In this document: piece after piece, positions 1-8,696 of the stretch
Layout of the letters: every line of letters begins with the position of its first letter
How positions within the stretch are numbered: position 1 is the stretch's first letter
Assembly (NCBI RefSeq): GCF_015767265.1
Contig: NZ_JADPIB010000002.1
Location: 524,169-588,168 of the forward strand
Reading direction: 5' to 3'
DNA length: 64,000 nt
Origin: Aureivirga marina
GTDB taxonomy: Bacteria; Bacteroidota; Bacteroidia; Flavobacteriales; Flavobacteriaceae
The notes under the pieces: generated by a model
The model's database searches: none
What the model saw: the letters and a program-made list of their open reading frames with translations, nothing else
Told to the model about the DNA's origin: nothing
Program-made: the position numbers and the translations under genes

Positions 1-442
1 CATTTCCTTTTGAATTTGCAGCATTGGATTGATTACAGAAAAAAGTTGCTCCATCACAAACCAAATACCCAGTTTTTCCTCCTTTTTCAACACTTGCATC
101 CACTGTTTCTTCAACAACATTTGTTTTTGAAGTTGAAAACTCATAAAATCGTTTTGCAACAAACGTATTATCAATTGCAACATTAGTACTTTTTGATGTT
201 GTATTCCAAAACCTATCCATTAATGAATTTGTTTCAGGTTCTACAGAAACTTCTTCTAAAATTTGTGTACAACAGTTTCCTCCAGAATTTGGAACAATCA
301 ATTTTTGCCCAATCTGTAAATGATCTTTTAAACCTAAATTATTTTTTTTTGCAAGCTCACGAGAACTAACATTATGTTTTTTAGAAACTGAATATTGTGA
401 TTCTCCACTCTTTACAGTATGTTCAAAATTCCAATCTGCCAT
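1..442 (-). CDS. LysM domain protein running into a DUF4280/PAAR-like domain (partial, T6SS spike-associated)
   Basis: The gene starts at 442 and runs off the left edge; 147 codons are visible. Residues 8-50 form a LysM-type motif (HTVKSGESQYSVSKKHNVS ... LQIGQKLIVP), a fold that usually binds glycans. A linker of about 80 residues follows, and near residue 129 the sequence GYLVCDGATFFCNQ resembles the start of a DUF4280 (PAAR-like) domain, a family that sharpens or loads VgrG spikes. The gene lies three bases downstream of the preceding LysM gene, in one transcription unit with vgrG. I infer a spike-tip or effector-carrier protein. The PAAR-like part is cut off, so any C-terminal toxin domain lies outside the window. 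Confidence 0.7.
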   Translation of the reverse strand, partial: MADWNFEHTVKSGESQYSVSKKHNVSSRELAKKNNLGLKDHLQIGQKLIVPNSGGNCCTQILEEVSVEPETNSLMDRFWNTTSKSTNVAIDNTFVAKRFYEFSTSKTNVVEETVDASVEKGGKTGYLVCDGATFFCNQSNAANSKGN

Positions 443-445
443 TTT

Positions 446-1522
446 TTATACTAGTTTTAAAGAAGTTTTTTCGAAATAATTGAATAATTCTCCACAACTT
501 ATATTTAAATAAGTGTTTTTTTCAGAAAAAGAAACTGGATTGTTTGCTAGTTTCGTTTGTACATTTATATTTCCTTTCAGCGTATGCTCATTGATTAATT
601 CTTTATCTGAATTATGTAAATGATATTTTAATTGTTTTAGATTTAATGGAGTAATATCTAAATCAGTTTCGTAGTTAATCCCTTTTTTTTCTTTATTTAA
701 AAGAACTTCTCCTTTCGATAAAAAACTTCCAATATTTTGTAAATACCAATAATATTTTGTCTCTTTTTCTATAGAAAAATCTCGATAAATAGGGAAAAAT
801 AAATTTTGTAAAATAGGATGTGATTTTAAATACGATTCAAAAAGTAATTTGCTTTCTATTTTTGCTTTAATATCTTCTAAAAGTCGCATACAATATGGAC
901 TTTCATAAGTTTTTATAATAATTTCAGTTCTTTTTTGAAATTCTTCTTTCCAAGTTTCAAAAAGTAAAATATCCAAATAATGACCAAAAAAATCTACTTT
1001 AATAAAAATTGGAAATAAAGCCATTTCAAATAAAGAAGCTACTTCCAGCATTTTATTTTTAAATTCAGAAGATGTTTCAATATCAACACATAAAATATGT
1101 CCATTTTTATCTTCTGTGATATAATTTAATTTTAAATTTTTAGCAACTGTAAAATCACTTACCTCTCCTTCTTTTGTAATTTCTATTCTTTGTGTCGCTT
1201 TAAATATTAATTCTTCATCAAATTTTTTAAGTTGAATTTGCTGCCTTATTATTTCTTCTCCAAAAGATGGTTTTTTCTTTTGCTCTAAAATATTAGCAAT
1301 ATAAATTTGATCTTTTTTAATATCGTATTTTGGTAAATACAATTCTTCTTGCTCAGTTAAGTTATGAAGCACACTTATCTGATTTCCATTCGGACAATAT
1401 CTATTATGGTATAAACACAAATCTTTAACACTCTCAAAACCAAACCTCTTTCTTAAACTTTCTAAAGTATCTCCATTTTCAACATGATAAATATCTCCTT
1501 GATATAATAATGTTAAAAGCAT
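446..1522 (-). CDS. LysM-containing protein of unknown function in the vgrG operon
   Basis: A 358-residue cytoplasmic-looking protein with no signal peptide or membrane segment. Residues 10-65 look like a LysM motif (IYHVENGDTLESLRKRFG). The remainder is charged, helical-looking and unrecognised. It starts three bases after the vgrG stop and ends three bases before the LysM/PAAR-like gene, so the three are almost certainly co-transcribed and probably translationally coupled. Its place between the VgrG spike and the PAAR-like tip suggests an adaptor, chaperone or cargo-loading role. That is inference from position only; no toxin motif was seen. Confidence 0.6.
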   Translation of the reverse strand: MLLTLLYQGDIYHVENGDTLESLRKRFGFESVKDLCLYHNRYCPNGNQISVLHNLTEQEELYLPKYDIKKDQIYIANILEQKKKPSFGEEIIRQQIQLKKFDEELIFKATQRIEITKEGEVSDFTVAKNLKLNYITEDKNGHILCVDIETSSEFKNKMLEVASLFEMALFPIFIKVDFFGHYLDILLFETWKEEFQKRTEIIIKTYESPYCMRLLEDIKAKIESKLLFESYLKSHPILQNLFFPIYRDFSIEKETKYYWYLQNIGSFLSKGEVLLNKEKKGINYETDLDITPLNLKQLKYHLHNSDKELINEHTLKGNINVQTKLANNPVSFSEKNTYLNISCGELFNYFEKTSLKLV

Positions 1523-1525
1523 ATT

Positions 1526-3331
1526 TTAAAATAATTTAATTTTTTCTCCACTTTGAGAAACGATTTGCTTTTTACTTGTTAATTCCATGTTTTCTTTTGT
1601 ACTATCTACAGCAACTTTTTCAGCAGTTTCACTTACATTTTTCGCTACACGATCAAACACATTTGTCGCTCTTTGTTTAATATCCGTTGCAGAAACATTA
1701 TATGTATCTCCTGCATATGTACTTATATTTTCTCCTGCTCCTGTACTTATATTTTCTGAAGCATTAGAATTTATATTTCTTGCGTTATTTGTAATTGATT
1801 CTTCTGCTGTTAGAGAAATATTTTTTGCTTTTAATTCAATATTTTCATTTGCAGAAATCAATATAGAATCATTTGCTGTATCTATAAAAACTCTATTATT
1901 TTTTCTATCCGTAATCGTTATATTTTCTGCATTTGAAGTATCATCAAATTGAATGGTATGACCGCTTTTTGTAATTATTGTTTTAATATTATTTTTAATT
2001 CCTCCTCCTGCTCCAGAAACTCCTGTAAACATACTTCCCATTACAAACGGTCGAGAAGGATCATTATATTCAAATCCAATCATCACTTGATCTCCAACTT
2101 CTGGAATAAAAACATGTCCTCTATTTTGTTCTACATAATTACTCACGCCAGAATCCAGGCTCATCACACGAATCCAACTAGTTTTCATTTCTCCAGTCTG
2201 CCATTGGAATTTCACTTGAATTCTTCCTTTTCCTTTTGGATCATCATTACTTAAAACGGTTGCTATTTGTGTTTCTGCTTGTGAAAATTCATAATCTAAA
2301 ACTGGTAATTTTTTAATTGTTGAAGGAACAGCTTCAAAATTATTTTCATATTTTCCTGAACCTGTTGCTCTATGTTTAATTCTTGTAATAAAATATTCAC
2401 CGTGTGTTTTTTCTTCAAAATTATTTTCTTTTAATAAAGCAGAACTAACTTTAACCACAGAACCTAAACCGATTCCTTGTTTGTGACTTGTAGCGTGTAA
2501 TCTATGTAAATTTGATGAAATTGTATTTTGTTTCCCAACCAATAATTCATCCATTTGACTTTTGTCTGGAAGTGGTGGAATCGTCATAGTATGAGAACGA
2601 AAAGAAAATAATTTATCCGAAGATGTAAAAGCATTATATCCTAATTCATTTAAACCTTCTGAAGTATTTAAGGAAGGCGAAATACTTTCTTGATCTGCTA
2701 AAGAATTATAACCATATTCTTGGAAATTATTATGTTTTGCTTCGATAGAAATTTCAATATTAGAAGCATCTTTTCCATATTCTAATGAAATTGTAGATGT
2801 TTTTTGAGGTTTTCCAAAAACCAATTTTACACCATCGTAATAAAAACCTTCATGATATGTTCCAGACATTCTTCTTAAAAAATCAAAATGTGATTCTTTA
2901 TATTGAGATTGATATTCAATAGAAGCATTATATTCTGTATCTACTTTTACTTTTAATCCAACAGAATCTGAAATATCTTCCACAATTTTTTTCAATGGAG
3001 TATCTAACCAAGATTGATTATGAGAGCTATTTTCTAACAATATAGTATCTGAAAATCCACTAACCACAATATGACCATGATGACCATATTCATGTGTAAG
3101 ACGAACTTCTGTTACTTTTCCAATAAACTCTTTTTCTCCAAAACCAAGAACAACAGAAGAACCTAACCAACGTTTGGACTTATCCAAAGTGTGTGATCCT
3201 TGTGTTTCTATTGCATCATGATCTAAAATAATTCGAAAAAAGTGATGTTCATTTAAAGATTGTTCTAAAATAATATCTTCAAAGTGGGAAATTTTATTCC
3301 CATCAATACTAAGGTTAATTATTGGTTTCAA
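1526..3331 (-). CDS. vgrG: T6SS spike protein VgrG (TssI)
   Basis: The 601-residue trimeric spike protein sits on the Hcp tube and carries effectors. The N-terminal part (about 1-330) has the gp27-like layout (KPIINLSIDGNKISHFEDIILEQS). Residues about 350-440 form the gp5 OB-fold (DDPKGKGRIQVKFQW ... WIRV ... GDQVMIGFEYNDPSRPFVMGS). The C-terminal 150 residues are a repetitive stretch (ENIELKAKNISL, NASENISTGAGENIS) of the kind that makes the triple-stranded beta-helix needle. There is no extra C-terminal effector domain, so cargo is probably loaded through the two downstream LysM genes. A strong terminator separates it from upstream hcp, so it may have its own promoter, but no clear -7 box was found. 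Confidence 0.92.
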   Translation of the reverse strand: MKPIINLSIDGNKISHFEDIILEQSLNEHHFFRIILDHDAIETQGSHTLDKSKRWLGSSVVLGFGEKEFIGKVTEVRLTHEYGHHGHIVVSGFSDTILLENSSHNQSWLDTPLKKIVEDISDSVGLKVKVDTEYNASIEYQSQYKESHFDFLRRMSGTYHEGFYYDGVKLVFGKPQKTSTISLEYGKDASNIEISIEAKHNNFQEYGYNSLADQESISPSLNTSEGLNELGYNAFTSSDKLFSFRSHTMTIPPLPDKSQMDELLVGKQNTISSNLHRLHATSHKQGIGLGSVVKVSSALLKENNFEEKTHGEYFITRIKHRATGSGKYENNFEAVPSTIKKLPVLDYEFSQAETQIATVLSNDDPKGKGRIQVKFQWQTGEMKTSWIRVMSLDSGVSNYVEQNRGHVFIPEVGDQVMIGFEYNDPSRPFVMGSMFTGVSGAGGGIKNNIKTIITKSGHTIQFDDTSNAENITITDRKNNRVFIDTANDSILISANENIELKAKNISLTAEESITNNARNINSNASENISTGAGENISTYAGDTYNVSATDIKQRATNVFDRVAKNVSETAEKVAVDSTKENMELTSKKQIVSQSGEKIKLF

Positions 3332-3395
3332 AGAAAGCAGTTTTTTGAGATAGTTAATAAAAAGATAAGAAAGCTTATTTCCTAAAAAACAAGCA

Positions 3396-3434
3396 AAAAA
3401 ATAGGAGTAAACGATAACTTACTCCTATTTTATT
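3396..3434 (-). terminator. Rho-independent terminator after hcp
   Basis: Stem AAAATAGGAGTAA (3398-3410) pairs perfectly with TTACTCCTATTTT (3419-3431) around an 8-base loop. On the minus strand it is followed by a T-run (plus-strand A-run at 3395-3401). It ends the hcp transcript and decouples hcp from vgrG, which fits the high Hcp demand of T6SSs. Confidence 0.85.
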
Positions 3435-3443
3435 TTATAAAAA

Positions 3444-3842
3444 TTAAGCCGTTGGCCAACGATTTTCAATCGCAGCATTTCCAACAGTCATTTCTTCTGC
3501 TGAGAAAGTAATTCTAATTTTCATTGGTGTCTCTCCTTTTACATCTAAAGTTTCTCTGTAATATACGATGTAAGCATTTTTGAAGATAATTTCTTTCATT
3601 TTAGAATCTTCATCTGTCTTTTTATAAATAACTTTTCCTTCTGTCATTTTAAATTGACTGTTTAACATCGCTTCTAAAACTGAAGTGTCTTCTGTTGATT
3701 CGATTTCTACAGTAATACGTCCTCCATAAACTCCAGATGCTGGTTTTCCTTTTTTATCAGTATCTCTACTGAATTCGTAGTTTGAGTATAAAACGTCAAA
3801 ATTTTTACCTCCTAGTTCCAATGATGCTCTAAATGAACCCAT
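3444..3842 (-). CDS. hcp: T6SS tube protein Hcp (TssD)
   Basis: A 132-residue homologue of the Bacteroidota T6SS tube subunit, whose hexameric rings stack inside the TssBC sheath and are fired out of the cell. It starts MGSFRASLELGGKNFDVLYS and shows the alternating beta-rich layout of Hcp (GGRITVEIEST, EIIFKNAYIVYYRETLDV, MKIRITFSAEEM). Length fits the family. It is transcribed alone: a perfect 18-bp hairpin lies upstream after tssC and another terminator lies downstream, so its level can be set independently of the rest of the locus. Confidence 0.9.
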   Translation of the reverse strand: MGSFRASLELGGKNFDVLYSNYEFSRDTDKKGKPASGVYGGRITVEIESTEDTSVLEAMLNSQFKMTEGKVIYKKTDEDSKMKEIIFKNAYIVYYRETLDVKGETPMKIRITFSAEEMTVGNAAIENRWPTA

Positions 3843-4155
3843 AATTTTTTAAATTTTTAAAGTGAATAATAATTGATTTTACTCGCTTCTTGACTAGTAT
3901 TGAAGCAACGTTTTTTTGAGAATTAAATCGTCTAGTTAAAAGAATAAAGCGGACGCTATTTAGGTAGTATTTTATTACTGTAAAATCCTTTACAAAACCT
4001 ATGACCTTTTATTTTTTAAGAAAGAGAAAGATTATAAATTGTCATAAAAACAAGTCTAATATAAAGATTTATTTTAATTATAAAAAGAAAAAGTGTTAAA
4101 AATATATGTAAAACATATATTTTTAACACTTAAGTAAACTAAACTTTATATAAAT
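3843..4155. other. 313-bp intergenic region between tssC and hcp
   Basis: No plausible gene. It holds the tssC terminator hairpin (4092-4130) and then about 250 bases of AT-rich DNA that should carry the hcp promoter and leader. No exact TAnnTTTG box was found on the minus strand; the nearest sequence is around 3992-4001 (plus strand ACAAAACCTA). A small inverted repeat, ATTTTA/TAAAAT, lies near 3969-3986. Confidence 0.5.
4092..4130 (-). terminator. Perfect 18-bp hairpin terminator after tssC
   Basis: The arm at 4092-4109 (AGTGTTAAAAATATATGT) is the exact reverse complement of 4113-4130, with a three-base AAA loop. A T-rich tract follows on the minus strand (plus 4081-4091). It lies 25 bases beyond the tssC stop. 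The symmetry means it could act on either strand. Confidence 0.8.
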
Positions 4156-5517
4156 TTATTGTTGTTTATATTCGCTGTGCCATTCCGTAGCTTCTGGTCC
4201 TTCCCCTTTGTATCCGTCTAATTGAATCACGAAACTTTTCGCTGGGAAATAAGGTGTAATATGAATATCTAAAAGAACACGATCTTTTTGATTTGGATCT
4301 TGTTCAATTTTTAAAATTCTAAATTTTTCAATTAATCCAGATGGTCCTTGAATTCCATCTAAGAATTTTACGATTTGGCTACGTAAATCTGCTTCCGTAC
4401 GAGTCGTCCAGTTTTCAAATGCTTTACGATTTAAGAAATCAAATAAAACTTTTGTAATATGGTCAAATACTCTAACTACAGAATATGTTTGTAATCCTAA
4501 GTTGTCTCCGTTAAATAAAGTTTTAGCAGAGAATGCCATCACTTTACTATATTCGTTTACCATTGGAATTAATCCCATTTTTTCTAACTCTGAAATTTCG
4601 CTTTTCTTTAAATCAAAGCGAACACTTTCCACTTCATTAATTCCTCCAAATTTCTTTCCTGCTACTACTTGAGACATTAAAGTTCCGTAAATTTTCCCTG
4701 CTAATGCAGAAGACCCAGGAACGTAAAGATTTTCTTCTTCACCAATTACTTCGTCTTTTTTACGACCTAATAACCAGTTACAAGTCATCATTGTATTTGA
4801 CTTAAAGATATCTCCTCCAGTATGGTTTGCATTGTAGAAAATATCAACTACATCATCCACTGATTCTAAATCTTGGAAATCTGTAATTAAAGTTGCTTTG
4901 TTATCGTGTGCAATTTTAGACCATTTTTCTAAAACAGCATTTGAACCTAAATAACCAGGAATATTGATAATAGAATAGTTATTTCTTAAATCTAATCTAT
5001 CGAAATTTTGTTTTATCTCGCTAGAAATATGATTAATAAATAAAGGATTATCTAAGTCTTTTAGTTGTTCAATATCCGCATTTACAATCGTGATATTCTT
5101 AACTTTATCAGATTCTGTATTTTTATAAAATAAAGCAACAGAACGATAAGATCTTTCTAATTCACTTGTTGATTTTAAAGCAGATTTTAAGTTTTGGTGA
5201 AGTGTTTTTTCTGCAATATCAGCTTGCTCTAAAGCAATCTCACGCATTGCATCTGCTTCTTTTCCACTGTTCAATAAATCAATCCAAACATTTAAACGGT
5301 TTGATAAACTTTTACGTTTATTTTCCCATTGTGCATCGTTTAAAAATATATTTCTACGAGCTTTACGGTCTGGATTTAAATTTGAAAATTCATCTACAAT
5401 ATTCTCTAAAAAAGAGAATCCTCCAAATTCTGCTAAAACATTAACTGCTTCAGCTTTATTCATTTCAGGTGTTCCCTGAGTTGTAACATTTTTTTGTTCT
5501 TGCGTTGCTACAGACAT
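4156..5517 (-). CDS. tssC: T6SS contractile sheath large subunit TssC
   Basis: This 453-residue protein is the large subunit of the TssB-TssC sheath that contracts to drive the Hcp tube outward. The central part (LITDFQDLESVDDVVDIF, NWLLGR, FSAKTLFNGDNLGLQTYSVVRVFDHI) and the C-terminal KSFVIQLDGYKGEGPEATEW fit the TssC/EvpB family, and the length is slightly below the usual 480-500. It lies downstream of tssB on the same strand but 395 bases away, an unusually wide gap for a gene pair that is normally adjacent. Confidence 0.9.
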   Translation of the reverse strand: MSVATQEQKNVTTQGTPEMNKAEAVNVLAEFGGFSFLENIVDEFSNLNPDRKARRNIFLNDAQWENKRKSLSNRLNVWIDLLNSGKEADAMREIALEQADIAEKTLHQNLKSALKSTSELERSYRSVALFYKNTESDKVKNITIVNADIEQLKDLDNPLFINHISSEIKQNFDRLDLRNNYSIINIPGYLGSNAVLEKWSKIAHDNKATLITDFQDLESVDDVVDIFYNANHTGGDIFKSNTMMTCNWLLGRKKDEVIGEEENLYVPGSSALAGKIYGTLMSQVVAGKKFGGINEVESVRFDLKKSEISELEKMGLIPMVNEYSKVMAFSAKTLFNGDNLGLQTYSVVRVFDHITKVLFDFLNRKAFENWTTRTEADLRSQIVKFLDGIQGPSGLIEKFRILKIEQDPNQKDRVLLDIHITPYFPAKSFVIQLDGYKGEGPEATEWHSEYKQQ

Positions 5518-5912
5518 AATTTTAATTACAATTTTTTAAAAATTCTTAAATAATTATACACAGAACACTAAATAAATCTGTGTTACTTATATGTAATTTT
5601 ACAGATTAATAAAATAGACAGCTTATATTATTCTTATAAGTTTTTATGCTTAATGAGTTAATCAAATTCCCAATTAAAGAAATAACTCTTAAGTATATAT
5701 TTTCAATATTTAACTAATTAAAAATCAGTTAATTAAAATCTTAAAACCTTCGCTGTATTTCTAAAAGATTTTAATTTCATTCAAAAAAGTAGAATCAAAT
5801 ATTCAGAAATCACGCAACAGAAAAAAGAAAAAGAAAAGTGATTTCATTTTGAAATAATAGAAATGCCATTAAAGCAAATCTGAAAAATTTACATAGCTTG
5901 TTAAAGGACTAA
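5518..5912. other. 395-bp intergenic region between tssB and tssC, with inverted repeats
   Basis: No coding sequence was seen. Two inverted repeats stand out. ACACAGA (5558-5564) pairs with TCTGTGT (5577-5583), about 40 bases before the tssC start. TTAACTAATT (5710-5719) pairs with AATCAGTTAA (5723-5732) with one mismatch and a three-base spacer. No exact TAnnTTTG box was seen on the minus strand. Candidates are a tssC operator, an internal promoter or mRNA-processing sites. Confidence 0.4.
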
Positions 5913-6371
5913 TTATCCTTTTTGTGCTTGGTCGATTTCCGCCAAGGCGTCAGAAAGCATTTGAACCATAGCAGCTCTTGCTTCAGGGTTTTCTAGCGCT
6001 TTTCTTAAAGCTCTATTAGAAGATAATTGACGCGCAATCTTGTTATGTTGCTCTTGCTCGATACTAAGTTTACTTAAAAAGTCACTATTCTCTTGAATTG
6101 CTTTTGCATTAAAGTCACCTAAATTTGAAAAATTCATTTGCTCTTTTACTTCTGTTCCTTCTTGATCTTGAAATTCTAATTTCACAGAAGGCTTGAACTT
6201 ATCAAATACATCTTCAACAGATGATAACCCATAAATTGATTCTGGTTTTATAGGTGCTTCAGTTGTTAATTTTTGTACTAGTAAAGTTCTGTTTGATGCG
6301 ATTTCAGAAATAGATTCACTTGCGTCGGTCTTAACTTCGTTACCCCCTATTCCATAATTATACATAGACAT
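5913..6371 (-). CDS. tssB: T6SS contractile sheath small subunit TssB
   Basis: A 152-residue TssB/VipA-type sheath subunit. The middle, DVFDKFKPSVKLEFQ followed by EQMNFSNLGDFNAKAI, is the family signature (strand ending in a conserved F-x-DF segment). The C-terminal helix region holds LSSNRALRKALENPEARAAM, like the helices that TssB packs against TssC. It is the first gene of the leftward unit, starting 110 bases from divergent tssE. Confidence 0.9.
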   Translation of the reverse strand: MSMYNYGIGGNEVKTDASESISEIASNRTLLVQKLTTEAPIKPESIYGLSSVEDVFDKFKPSVKLEFQDQEGTEVKEQMNFSNLGDFNAKAIQENSDFLSKLSIEQEQHNKIARQLSSNRALRKALENPEARAAMVQMLSDALAEIDQAQKG

Positions 6372-6481
6372 AAAAATGCATTTTTTTAAATTAATTATAA
6401 GCTAAAATAAAAAATATTAACAAAATAATGTTAAAAAATTAATTTTTTTTCGATATTTGTTAGAGCTAAAAGAGAGAGACT

Positions 6482-6913
6482 ATGGAATATTTGAAGCTTC
6501 CCTTACAATTTTCTGATGTTATTAAGGGAAAAAAACAAGCAAAATGCTCTTTTGAAGAATCGATAGCGCAACATATAATGATACAAGTGTTATCGCAATA
6601 CGGAGAAGTGGTTTGTAGAAAGGATTTTGGTACGGAGATTTGGGAGTTGGAGTTTAACCAACAATTAAAGTCTTACAAATGGGAAGAGAGTATAAAAAAA
6701 TCGATTATTCGTTCATTAACAAAATATGAAACTCGTATAAAAAATATAGATGTTGAAGTTAAACTTAGTGAAGTAGAATTCAGAGAAAGTAGATATAGCG
6801 CATATAATCAAGTCAAAAAAAAGGCAAATATTTATGTCTATGCTACAATTATACAAAGTGGTGAACCTTTTAAGTTTCATACTTCTCTATTTGTAAGTCC
6901 TCTATCTCAATAA
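6482..6913 (+). CDS. tssE: T6SS baseplate protein TssE (gp25-like)
   Basis: A 143-residue baseplate wedge protein of the T4 gp25 family, which starts sheath assembly. The sequence around CRKDFGTEIWELEFNQ is the gp25/GPW signature region, followed by helices and strands (KSIIRSLTKYETRIKNIDVEVKL) in family order. It opens the rightward T6SS operon and is followed six bases later by tssF. The upstream 110 bases hold GATATTTG (6451-6458), one mismatch from the Bacteroidota -7 box, so promoter assignment is uncertain. Confidence 0.85.
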   Translation: MEYLKLPLQFSDVIKGKKQAKCSFEESIAQHIMIQVLSQYGEVVCRKDFGTEIWELEFNQQLKSYKWEESIKKSIIRSLTKYETRIKNIDVEVKLSEVEFRESRYSAYNQVKKKANIYVYATIIQSGEPFKFHTSLFVSPLSQ

Positions 6914-6919
6914 TTAATT

Positions 6920-8695
6920 ATGATTACAGATTTTAATAAAATCAAAGAGCGTGTTCAAAAGCGCTCAAAATTATTTTGGGGGATTGAAGAACATCAATCA
7001 ATGGACCCAATAATAGAGCTTATTTTAGATGTTTTTTCTTACGAGCTTTCTAAAATACATCAAGAAATTGAAGTTTCGGATGGTATTTTATTGGAACGTT
7101 TAGCCAAAATTCTAGTAAAAGACGAATGGGTTTTACCAAGCCCAAGTCACGCTTTACTTCAAGTTCAACCAATTGAAGTTACGAATCAACTTAATATAAA
7201 ATCGCATTTCTACATTCAAAAAATGATTCAAGGAGATCATGTACAAACGATGTATTTTACTCCAATTTTTGATTTTAAAGCGATTCAAGCTTCTGTTGTT
7301 GCCAAAATTACTAAGCAAAAATGTATTGCCTACGATGAAAATCATTTTGTTGAAGTAGAATTAAATCCTATTCAAAAGCCTACAGTTAAAGAAAATAGTG
7401 TTTGGATTGGGATTAAATTACATCCAGAAATTCTAGAAAAAGAAGTAGAAATTCCTGTTTGTATTTTACCTCAAGAAAACGAATTAACTTCATTATTTTC
7501 ATTGATTAATGTATTTGATGCTGATGGAAATAAACTTCCTTTCCAAAAGAGAAAAACTTCTAAAAAATCGTCAAATGAACATTATTTTGATAATATAAAT
7601 CGACATTATCAAGATTATCTTTATACAATCGACACAAAAAAGCATGCATTTAAAACAGAATCTATTGAAGAAAAATGGAGTAAATATTTTGATGTAGAAG
7701 AAATTGAAGATTTCGCTGAACCTCTGATTTGGTTAGAATTTCAATTTCCAATTGCTTTTGAAACTTCTTATTTAAACAATATAGATATTAGTTTAAATAC
7801 TTTTCCTGTTGTAAACAGAAAACATGGGTATAAACAACATGAAGTAAAGAAAAACGGGAAAATTATCTCCCTTCTTGCAAAATACCAAGAACATTTCTTG
7901 AATGTTGATTCTTTAAATGATGATCATGGAAGAACGTATGATAATACAATGAGAGATGGATTGTCAAATCTGGAAGGAACTTACACTGTTTTTTATGGTG
8001 ATATTCAACGTTTTGACAAAAGAAATGCAAAAATAATTCTACAAAATGTAATCCAAAAAGTTCGCGAAGAAGGAAGTGCTTTTTCTGCAATGGGTTACGA
8101 TTTATTAAACACTTATCTAGATGAATTGATTCAAAAAATTGATGTTCTCGATCAGAAAATTCAATACGAATATAAATCCATCGATGCAGATAGTGAACAG
8201 CTTTTTCTTCAAACAATTCCACACAAAAACACAGCATTTTTTGAATGTCATTATTGGGAATCAAATGGAGAATGGGCAAATAATATTAAGAAAAACACAA
8301 TATTAAATCAATATCAATCAAGCGGTTTACAAGTTCAGAGTATCCGATTAAAAACTAGTACAGTTGGTGGATTACTTAAAAACAGAAGCAATGATAAAAT
8401 CAATAGTTTACGATATGGACTTATTTCGAAAGATCGTATTGTTTCTAATGAAGATATCAAAGGATTCTTAAAAAATATTTTAGGTAAAAAGCTTTCTGAT
8501 TTAGAAATTAAATCTGGAACTATGATTTCAAAAGATCCAAAAAAAGGAATTGTCAGAACTGTTGATGTTACATTAAAACTCAACAATGACATTATGTTAG
8601 AAGAAGAAAATAAAAACCGCTTATCACATTATTTAACTTTGGAATTGGCGCATCGTTCCGTACATCAGATTCCATATCAACTTAAGATTATATAA
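6920..8695 (+). CDS. tssF: T6SS baseplate protein TssF
   Basis: A 591-residue TssF/VasA family protein, part of the TssE-F-G wedge that joins the tube/spike to the TssK legs. The N-terminal MDPIIELILDVFSYELSKIHQEI, the middle LIWLEFQFP, and the late IRLKTSTVGGLLKN fit the family layout. Length is typical (about 590-620). It sits in the invariable tssE-tssF-tssH-tssG order of this locus, with one base separating its stop from the tssH start. Confidence 0.85.
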   Translation: MITDFNKIKERVQKRSKLFWGIEEHQSMDPIIELILDVFSYELSKIHQEIEVSDGILLERLAKILVKDEWVLPSPSHALLQVQPIEVTNQLNIKSHFYIQKMIQGDHVQTMYFTPIFDFKAIQASVVAKITKQKCIAYDENHFVEVELNPIQKPTVKENSVWIGIKLHPEILEKEVEIPVCILPQENELTSLFSLINVFDADGNKLPFQKRKTSKKSSNEHYFDNINRHYQDYLYTIDTKKHAFKTESIEEKWSKYFDVEEIEDFAEPLIWLEFQFPIAFETSYLNNIDISLNTFPVVNRKHGYKQHEVKKNGKIISLLAKYQEHFLNVDSLNDDHGRTYDNTMRDGLSNLEGTYTVFYGDIQRFDKRNAKIILQNVIQKVREEGSAFSAMGYDLLNTYLDELIQKIDVLDQKIQYEYKSIDADSEQLFLQTIPHKNTAFFECHYWESNGEWANNIKKNTILNQYQSSGLQVQSIRLKTSTVGGLLKNRSNDKINSLRYGLISKDRIVSNEDIKGFLKNILGKKLSDLEIKSGTMISKDPKKGIVRTVDVTLKLNNDIMLEEENKNRLSHYLTLELAHRSVHQIPYQLKII

Positions 8696-8696
8696 G

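Noticed and set aside
1..442. A toxin effector domain at the left edge
   Set aside because: Only LysM and the start of a PAAR-like domain are visible; no nuclease, lipase or peptidase motif is present in the part inside the window.
1587..2254. Plus-strand frames of 101-121 codons opposite vgrG
   Set aside because: They are shadows of the conserved VgrG frame; composition is Phe/Ser-rich as expected from antisense translation of AT-rich DNA.
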